A stretch of DNA of 64,000 nucleotides from Novosphingobium subterraneum. Its GTDB lineage: Bacteria; Pseudomonadota; Alphaproteobacteria; Sphingomonadales; Sphingomonadaceae. A program made the translations under genes and the position numbers. Shown here piece after piece: positions 58,726-64,000 of the stretch. A model generated the notes under the pieces. The model was given only the letters and a program-made list of their open reading frames with translations, searched no databases and had not been told where the DNA came from. Within the stretch, counting starts at the first letter, position 1. Each line of letters opens with the position of its first letter. The stretch lies in the NCBI RefSeq assembly GCF_000807925.1, contig NZ_JRVC01000011.1:95273-159272 (forward strand), read 5' to 3'.

Positions 58726-59360
58726 CAGGCGGCTGACCGGGCAGGGTGCGCTAGGGCCAGCAACTCGCCCGATGGTTCGTCCCTGCCTTGCCGGACCAGC
58801 GATACCGCCAATGTCCCGGCGGGAGGAACGTCAAGCGATCCAGCCCCCTCGAGACAGAGCCACCTTGCCCACTCCTTTGGCGCCAGCGTGACGATCTGGC
58901 GATCATGAAACGGCGCAACGTCGGGCCTCGGCGGCAGCGTCAGCATGGTAAAGCTGCAGGTTTGCCCGTGCTCCTCATCTTTCCATAGCCCGGCCACGCA
59001 GAACATCGGCTCATCGCGCATTGTGAACCGCCACTTCGACTTCGGCGCCTTGTCACCAGTGAATTCGAAGAACGCGCTTGCCGGGATCAGGCAGCGCCGA
59101 CTGTCCGAGAAATCTCGCCCGTCGGCGCGGAAATTGAAGACAGGCGCAGCTTTCGTCCTGGCCGGCCTGAAACCCCACCGCATCGTGACCGCTTCGACCC
59201 CGTTTCCGGCGGCTCGCAGTACTGCACCGTCATCGCTGACCCGGACGTCGCGGGTTGGTGGAAGGAGTGCAGGGGGCCGCAGAGCCACATTCAGCCCGGC
59301 TACCGCCAGAGCCTCTTGCAGGTTCGACCAGTTCAGGTGGCGCTCGTAGTTGTTGCACAT
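58725..59360 (-). CDS. SOS response-associated peptidase (SRAP/YedK)
   Basis: A 211-residue SRAP-domain protein that forms a thiazolidine cross-link with abasic sites through Cys2. The start is fixed by MCNNYERH, since Cys2 must be exposed after Met removal. Other family blocks: VFNFRADGRDF (Asn), ASAFFEFTGD (catalytic Glu) and PFHDRQIVTL (His). It is the first gene of the - strand repair group. Confidence 0.92.
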   Translation of the reverse strand: MCNNYERHLNWSNLQEALAVAGLNVALRPPALLPPTRDVRVSDDGAVLRAAGNGVEAVTMRWGFRPARTKAAPVFNFRADGRDFSDSRRCLIPASAFFEFTGDKAPKSKWRFTMRDEPMFCVAGLWKDEEHGQTCSFTMLTLPPRPDVAPFHDRQIVTLAPKEWARWLCLEGAGSLDVPPAGTLAVSLVRQGRDEPSGELLALAHPARSAA

Positions 59361-59572
59361 GACCCGGCAACGCCGGATCAATTCTTTGGGTCCGGCCACT
59401 CCTGAAAGTTCGTCGCCCGGCGCGGGCGTCTGATATGCGGCTCGCATTAGCCAGTTTGAGGGATGAGGTCGTCATGCAGCAACAGGAATGCTGAACCCGT
59501 GGTTGGCTGCATCGAGCGCGGCTCATACAGCGTTGCGAGAGGGAGCATAGAGAAAGCTGGTATTGAAGAACC

Positions 59573-59995
59573 ATGAATTTCGACCTCGAACGCCTCGTCA
59601 CGGCCCAAAACGATCAATACCACCGACCGCTCGGTGAAATCCGGCGCGGTCGCAAGCAGAGCCACCGGATGTGGTACATTTTCCCCCAGATCGCAGGACT
59701 TGGTCCCAGCGCCATGGCACAGCGCTATGCAATTGGATCGCTGAGTGAAGCACGCGCCTATCTCGCCCATGCTGTGCTAGGTCCGCGCATTCGCGAATGC
59801 GTTTCTGCACTTCAGGACCTGCAGACCCCAGACGCGGTTGGCGTTTTCTGCAGCGTTGACGCGATGCAGCTGCGCTCGTCCTTAACGCTCTTTGCTCTTG
59901 CCGCTCCGGAAGAGAGTCTCTTCTCGTCTGCGCTTGAACGCTGGTTCAAGGGTGCAAGAGACCAGAGGACGTTGGATCTGGTCGGTCAAGGATAA
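59573..59995 (+). CDS. DUF1810 family protein
   Basis: A 140-residue cytoplasmic protein of the DUF1810 family: FDLERLVTAQNDQYHRPLGE, the block KQSHRMWYIFPQIAGLGPSA, and FCSVDAMQLRSSLTLFALAA with the C-terminal YF/WF helix. Function not established; recent classification links the fold to NAD/ADP-ribose-related proteins, but no activity can be asserted here. It diverges from the SRAP gene with 212 bases between. Confidence 0.88.
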   Translation: MNFDLERLVTAQNDQYHRPLGEIRRGRKQSHRMWYIFPQIAGLGPSAMAQRYAIGSLSEARAYLAHAVLGPRIRECVSALQDLQTPDAVGVFCSVDAMQLRSSLTLFALAAPEESLFSSALERWFKGARDQRTLDLVGQG

Positions 59996-60465
59996 CCGAG
60001 ACCCTACCGTCGCAGCGGACGTGCCCTTCCGGCGCGGTTGCGCTTGCAAGCCGAGTGACAGACCAAAGCCTTCTCCGACTATGACCACTCTGCACCGCTT
60101 CGCTGTCCTGGATCCATTCTGTCTTAGTGAGTGGGCGTTGGCGCTCGTCTGCAGCGCATTCCGTTTGTTTCAAAGAGCGCGAGGTCGACCGCAGATCACG
60201 AGGAGCAGATCTGCCACCTTGGTCGTGAAACGAAGGTCTGTGAGGATCTGGCGCGACGCTTCGTTCCCGGTGCTTGTGTCATGTTTGTAGGTGAAACTTA
60301 TGTTCCCCAGGCTCCGACGATCCCATCCAGCGGCTTACCGTGCCGTCTAACCGTTCTGAAGGATTTCGTTGCGGCAGATTTATCTCATGGGAGGGCCTCG
60401 GAACGGCGAGCCGCCGCGATGCTTGGCGTGTGACACTGGCTGCATTCCGCGGCGGGGAGCCAACC
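59996..60465. other. Intergenic region before the Mn catalase gene
   Basis: 470 bases with no convincing gene on either strand. Possible promoters cannot be told apart by eye. The ribosome site before the catalase (GGGGAGCCAACC) is near the right end. Confidence 0.45.
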
Positions 60466-61440
60466 ATGTTCATGCACAACAAGCGCCTGCAATATACCGT
60501 CCGCGTGGCCGAGCCCAATCCGGCGCTCGCGTCGCTTCTTCTCGAGCAGTTCGGCGGACCTGATGGCGAACTGGCGGCAGCGATGCGTTACTTCACGCAA
60601 GGGTTGGCCGAGGACGACCCCGGCCGGAAGGACATGCTGCTCGACATTGCAACCGAGGAATTGAGCCATCTCGAAGTGATCGGCTCGATCGTGGCCATGC
60701 TCAACAAGGGCGTCAAAGGCCAGCTCAGCGAAGCGGCTCTGGAAGAGGCCGACATGTACATGGCGATCAACGCTGGTGGCGACAGCCACACGCAGTCGCT
60801 GCTTTATGGCGGCGGGCCATCGCTGACCAACAGTTCGGGCGTGCCCTGGACAGCGGCCTACATAGACAGCCGCGGTGATCCGACCTGCGACTTGCGCTCG
60901 AACATCGCTGCCGAAAGCCGCGCAAAGATCATCTATGAGCGGTTGATCAACATTACCGACGATCCAGGCATCAAGGATGCGCTTGGCTTCCTGATGACGC
61001 GCGAGATTGCCCACCAGAAAAGCTTCGAGAAAGCGCTCTACTCCATCCGCGACAACTTCCCGCCGGGCAAGCTGCCGGGCTTGGCCGAATACGCCAGCCT
61101 CTATGTCAATACCTCGCAGGGCGAAGGCGATGCCAGTGGGCCGTGGAACAGCGGGCCGCAATGGGATCGACTGGACGATGTTGCCCCCTCTCTGCCGCTT
61201 GATGGTTCGCATGGGCAGGCAACCGTCGGCCTGAGCGAGACGGACAAGCAGATCGCCGCGCAGATGCAGCAGCGCCTGCAGTCCGATCCGAACGCCGACC
61301 CTGCAACCGGTACCGAACTTGGCGCGGGCCCCGGTGCAGGGCGCGTGCAGGATGCTGATCTTGGTGGAGCTTCAGACATGGCCGAAGCCCGGTCCATGGC
61401 CGCCGAACTTCCCGTTGCCGCTCCGAGGATCGGAAACTGA
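60466..61440 (+). CDS. Manganese catalase
   Basis: A 324-residue non-haem catalase that decomposes hydrogen peroxide at a dimanganese centre. Ligand helices are visible: LEQFGGPDGELAAAMRYF (Glu), LDIATEELSHLEVIG (Glu and His), and, after an insertion loop, TREIAHQKSFEKAL (Glu and His). The last 60 residues are an Ala/Gly/Pro-rich tail. The start at 60466 gives MFMHNKRLQYTV, the family norm. It is followed by a ferritin-like DUF892 protein and a ZIP metal transporter, suggesting an oxidative-stress and metal-supply group. Confidence 0.93.
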   Translation: MFMHNKRLQYTVRVAEPNPALASLLLEQFGGPDGELAAAMRYFTQGLAEDDPGRKDMLLDIATEELSHLEVIGSIVAMLNKGVKGQLSEAALEEADMYMAINAGGDSHTQSLLYGGGPSLTNSSGVPWTAAYIDSRGDPTCDLRSNIAAESRAKIIYERLINITDDPGIKDALGFLMTREIAHQKSFEKALYSIRDNFPPGKLPGLAEYASLYVNTSQGEGDASGPWNSGPQWDRLDDVAPSLPLDGSHGQATVGLSETDKQIAAQMQQRLQSDPNADPATGTELGAGPGAGRVQDADLGGASDMAEARSMAAELPVAAPRIGN

Positions 61441-61441
61441 C

Positions 61442-61960
61442 GTGACCGGACAGCAAGAAGCCATCCGCCACACGTTCGTCGTCGGGCTGCGCAATGCCCA
61501 CGCTCTGGAGGAAGAAGCCTTGAGCTTGCTCGATCGACAGATCGAGCGGCTGGCCCATTATGCCGATGTGGAAGTGCGGCTGCGGAGCCATCGTGGCGAG
61601 ACCGAGCGTCAGATCGAGAGGCTGGAGACGATCCTCGATGGACTCGGGGAAAGTGCGAGCGCCTTCAAGGACGTAACAATGAAGCTGGGCGGCAATGTCG
61701 CGGCGATGATGCATGCGCTGGCGCCCGATGAAATTCTCAAGAACTGCTTTGCCAATGCCGCTTTCGAGGCTTTCGAGGTTGCGAGCTACAAGGCGCTTAT
61801 CGTCATGGCCGAGCAGGGCGGTTTTACCACAGCCCTGCCACTGCTTGAGGAAACCCTTCGTGAGGAGCAGGCCATGGTCACCTTCCTTGATGAGACGTTG
61901 CCTCTGGTTGTGCAGCGATATCTGGCGCTGCGAAGTTCGGGTAAGACGGCCAGTCATTAG
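61442..61960 (+). CDS. Ferritin-like DUF892 (YciF) family protein
   Basis: A 172-residue four-helix protein of the YciF/DUF892 family: LRNAHALEEEALSLLDRQIE, HRGETERQIERLETIL, ASYKALIVMAEQGGF and LREEQAMVTFLDETLP. The Glu and His residues in helices two and four could bind a dimetal site. Members are stress-induced. It starts with GTG one base after the catalase stop codon, so it is co-transcribed. Confidence 0.87.
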   Translation: MTGQQEAIRHTFVVGLRNAHALEEEALSLLDRQIERLAHYADVEVRLRSHRGETERQIERLETILDGLGESASAFKDVTMKLGGNVAAMMHALAPDEILKNCFANAAFEAFEVASYKALIVMAEQGGFTTALPLLEETLREEQAMVTFLDETLPLVVQRYLALRSSGKTASH

Positions 61961-61972
61961 GCCTCGTACGTG

Positions 61973-62800
61973 ATGCCTGAGCCCGCCATTGTTTCCGGAA
62001 TGATGGCCAGCCTTGGCACAGGCCTGGCCACGGCTGTCGGGGCATTGCCGGTTCTGGGAATGCGACGCCTGTCGGATCGTGGCCAGTTGGCGCTCCTCGC
62101 CTTTGCGGGGGGCGTCATGCTGGCGGCGTCCGTGTTCTCGCTGATCCTGCCCGGTATCGCGGCGGCGCAGGAGCAGGGCTTTTCGCCGACGTCTGCCCTG
62201 CTTCTCGTCCTGTCGGCCACGCTTGGTGGAGCACTTTTCATGGCGCTGCTCGGGGCGGTTCTGCCGGTACCCGAAGCGGTCTTCAATTGCGAAGATGCGC
62301 GCAGTAGCGATCGAGCAACCGCCGGTCTGGCGGGGCCAAAGTCCGTCTGGCTGCTCGTCCTGGCCATCACGCTTCACAATATCCCGGAAGGCGCGGCCGT
62401 CGGCATGGCATATTCAGAAGGAGACACTGTTCGCGGCCTGTCGACCGCAGTTGCTATCGGCACGCAGAACCTTCCCGAGGGACTTGCGGTGGCTTGCGCG
62501 CTTGTCGCGGCTGGCATGTCGCGCGGGCATGCCTTTGTAGGGGGCGCTCTCTCCGGTGCGGTGGAACCAATCGCCGGGACGGCTGCGGCTGTTTTGGTCA
62601 CGGTTGCGCAGGACCTGCTGCCTTGGGGCCTTGCGCTTGCTGCCGGCGCCATGCTCCTGATTGTCTGCGGGCAGATCATGCCAGACATTGCGCGGAACGC
62701 TGCGTCGGCGAGACTGCACATCGATTGGTTCCGCCGACCGGTTTCAGCCTTTGCCTGCGGTCTTGTGGTAATGTGCTTCCTCGACATTGCCCTGGGCTGA
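61973..62800 (+). CDS. ZIP family metal transporter
   Basis: A 275-residue inner-membrane transporter with seven or eight helices. The metal-pathway motifs of the ZIP family are both present: HNIPEGAAVGMAY in helix four and QNLPEGLAVACAL in helix five. It probably imports zinc, manganese or iron; manganese would fit the neighbouring catalase. An in-frame GTG three bases upstream is an alternative start. Confidence 0.9.
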   Translation: MPEPAIVSGMMASLGTGLATAVGALPVLGMRRLSDRGQLALLAFAGGVMLAASVFSLILPGIAAAQEQGFSPTSALLLVLSATLGGALFMALLGAVLPVPEAVFNCEDARSSDRATAGLAGPKSVWLLVLAITLHNIPEGAAVGMAYSEGDTVRGLSTAVAIGTQNLPEGLAVACALVAAGMSRGHAFVGGALSGAVEPIAGTAAAVLVTVAQDLLPWGLALAAGAMLLIVCGQIMPDIARNAASARLHIDWFRRPVSAFACGLVVMCFLDIALG

Positions 62801-62804
62801 GCAG

Positions 62805-63860
62805 CTACATCTCCACCGCTATGAACACCGCGCCGGTCCGCGCCTTGTCGTTGGCGCAGTGGAAGGCTTCGTTGATGCGGTCGAGCGGGTAGCGGTGGGT
62901 AATTAGGCGCGAAGCGTCGAGCTTGCCCTTGCCGAGCAGTTCGAGCACCTGCCCCTGTTCCTTGTCGAGGTGCCACCAGGCAAAGCTGGCGCTGGGGATA
63001 AGCTGGATCTCGCTCATCTGGATGCGCTGCCATTCGAGCGGCATTTCCTGCACACCCGGATCGAAGCCGCCGATGATGACGACCTTGCCTCCGCGTCGCG
63101 CCAGTTCCGTGGCCAGAGGAAGGGTCTGCGGCATGGATTCACCTCCGGCACATTCGAACACGATGTCCGCGCCCCGGCCATGGGTCATGGCCTTCATCGC
63201 TGCCACCGGATCGTCGCGCGTGGAATTGACGATGACGTCGGCTCCCAGTTCGCGGGCAAGCTCCAGCGAGTGGTAGACCGTGTCGATGATCAGCACGTCG
63301 GCGCCGGATGCCTTGGCCAGCATGAGCTGGCCGAGACCGATCGGTCCCGCGCCGACGATCGCCACGCGATCATTGATCGTCAGCCCGGAAAGATGCTGTG
63401 CATGCAGGCAGACGGTGAAGGTATCGATGAGTGAGGCCTGTTCGTAACTCACGTGGTCCGGCAGGCGATAGACATGGCTCGCCGGGGCAACGAGAAACTG
63501 GCCATAGGCGCGCGAGACGTATTTGCTGCGGGTGGCGTAGAGGTCCGGGCAGATATTGTACTGGCGGGCGCGGCACCATTCGCAGTGGCCACAGCCAAGC
63601 ACCGTCTCGACGACGACGCGGTCTCCGGCGGCAACGTTGGCCACTTCCCCGCCGATCTCGACCACGTCGCCCGCAAGTTCATGACCCATGATGTGGCCGG
63701 CCAGATCATGCTCGTGCTTCTGCCAGTGGCGCAGGTCCGTGCCGCAGATTCCGGCCACGCGGACGCGGACCATGACCCAGTCCGGCCCCGGCAGCGCGGG
63801 AAGCTCCGCCTCCTCTATGGTAAAAATGCCTTCGTCGGTCTTGAGCGCAGCCTTCATCAT
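62805..63860 (-). CDS. Zinc-dependent alcohol/polyol dehydrogenase (MDR family)
   Basis: A 351-residue medium-chain dehydrogenase. Catalytic zinc ligands are in GICGTDLRHW and GHELAGDVVE, structural zinc cysteines in GCGHCEWCRARQYNIC, and the NAD-binding loop in IVGAGPIGLGQLML. It resembles sorbitol/threonine dehydrogenase-like enzymes acting on sugar acids or polyols. The start overlaps the stop of the upstream partial gene by two bases, so they form an operon that continues to the right of the window. Confidence 0.9.
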   Translation of the reverse strand: MMKAALKTDEGIFTIEEAELPALPGPDWVMVRVRVAGICGTDLRHWQKHEHDLAGHIMGHELAGDVVEIGGEVANVAAGDRVVVETVLGCGHCEWCRARQYNICPDLYATRSKYVSRAYGQFLVAPASHVYRLPDHVSYEQASLIDTFTVCLHAQHLSGLTINDRVAIVGAGPIGLGQLMLAKASGADVLIIDTVYHSLELARELGADVIVNSTRDDPVAAMKAMTHGRGADIVFECAGGESMPQTLPLATELARRGGKVVIIGGFDPGVQEMPLEWQRIQMSEIQLIPSASFAWWHLDKEQGQVLELLGKGKLDASRLITHRYPLDRINEAFHCANDKARTGAVFIAVEM

Positions 63861-64000
63861 TTCTTGGTCTCTTTCCAGGCGAAGAGGAGCGAAGCGTCAG
63901 CGGGAAGGCGCGCTTCGAGGCGACCGTCTTGCAGTTCGAAGGGCAGGGCTCGGCCGTCGGATGTGGTCAGGCGCGGTTCGATGCCGTCAGTCGTGCTGCC
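63857..64000 (-). CDS. C-terminal fragment of an unidentified protein
   Basis: The last 47 codons of a gene that begins outside the window: GSTTDGIEPRLTTSDGRALP, then FELQDGRLEARLPADASLLF and AWKETKK. The pattern (strand-rich, ending LLFAWKE) resembles the C-terminal beta-sandwich of some glycoside hydrolases, but the piece is too short to assign. It overlaps the dehydrogenase start. Confidence 0.55.
   Translation of the reverse strand, partial: GSTTDGIEPRLTTSDGRALPFELQDGRLEARLPADASLLFAWKETKK

Noticed and set aside
1..64000. CRISPR arrays, insertion sequences and prophage genes
   Set aside because: No regularly spaced repeats, no transposase genes and no capsid or tail genes were seen; the only recombinase remnant is the resolvase tail near attR.

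Overview
The window looks like a sphingomonad chromosome (Alphaproteobacteria, Sphingomonadales; Novosphingobium, Sphingobium or Sphingopyxis are all plausible) carrying one complete integrative and conjugative element (ICE). The reasons are the high GC content, the TonB-receptor-rich catabolic style, alphaproteobacterial promoters, and a Trb/RlxS transfer module of the type common in sphingomonads. This assignment is by recognition; no database search was run.

Layout. (1) 1-2473, chromosomal left flank: an ABC permease fragment, its lipoprotein substrate-binding partner and a sterol-desaturase-family membrane oxygenase. (2) 2474-2550: tRNA-Met(CAU). Its last 17 bases (2534-2550) recur perfectly at 53001-53017, so they are attL and attR of an element of about 50.5 kb. 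(3) 2741-4066: tyrosine integrase next to attL. (4) 4414-21226: catabolic cargo that reads visibly less GC-rich than the backbone. It holds two TonB-dependent receptors (the second broken by one stop codon), an aldehyde dehydrogenase, a GMC alcohol dehydrogenase, an acyl-CoA ligase, enoyl-CoA hydratase, thiolase, acyl-CoA dehydrogenase, an MFE2-like SDR, a LysR regulator and an alpha-methylacyl-CoA racemase-like enzyme. Together they suggest uptake of a methyl-branched primary alcohol, oxidation to the acid, CoA activation, epimerisation and beta-oxidation. Four copies of one 33-bp element with identical internal spacing sit before the transcription units and probably define a LysR regulon. 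(5) 21714-24467: control genes, namely an XRE regulator and a LuxR/LuxI quorum-sensing pair followed by a phytanoyl-CoA-dioxygenase-like oxygenase. (6) 24498-35118: ICE maintenance and DNA processing (excisionase-like HTH, TraF peptidase, lytic transglycosylase, ArdC, DUF2958, ParB-like, DUF736, candidate oriT, RlxS relaxase). (7) 35141-40436: an eight-gene accessory island between relaxase and coupling protein, the most unusual part of the window. (8) 40699-52859: coupling protein and a trbBCDEJLFGI type IV secretion system, then DUF2274 and another HTH protein before attR. (9) 53018-64000, chromosomal right flank: a resolvase remnant, a propeller-like protein, a truncated SDR, small stress proteins, a DNA-repair group (ATP-dependent ligase, exonuclease III, SRAP/YedK), DUF1810, Mn catalase, a ferritin-like protein, a ZIP transporter and a zinc alcohol dehydrogenase.

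The accessory island has two convergent, tightly overlapping operons. The + strand encodes a small ribbon-helix-helix-like protein, a MazG-like pyrophosphohydrolase fusion and a uracil-DNA-glycosylase-like protein. The - strand encodes an acyl-carrier-protein-like protein, an XRE repressor, an ImmA/IrrE (M78) metalloprotease fused to a chagasin-like cysteine-protease inhibitor domain, a papain-like cysteine protease and a thymidylate-synthase-like protein. A protease encoded beside its likely inhibitor, a repressor beside its likely repressor-cleaving protease, and three uracil/dNTP-related proteins make this a strong candidate for an undescribed defence or stress-response system. The function is inferred only.
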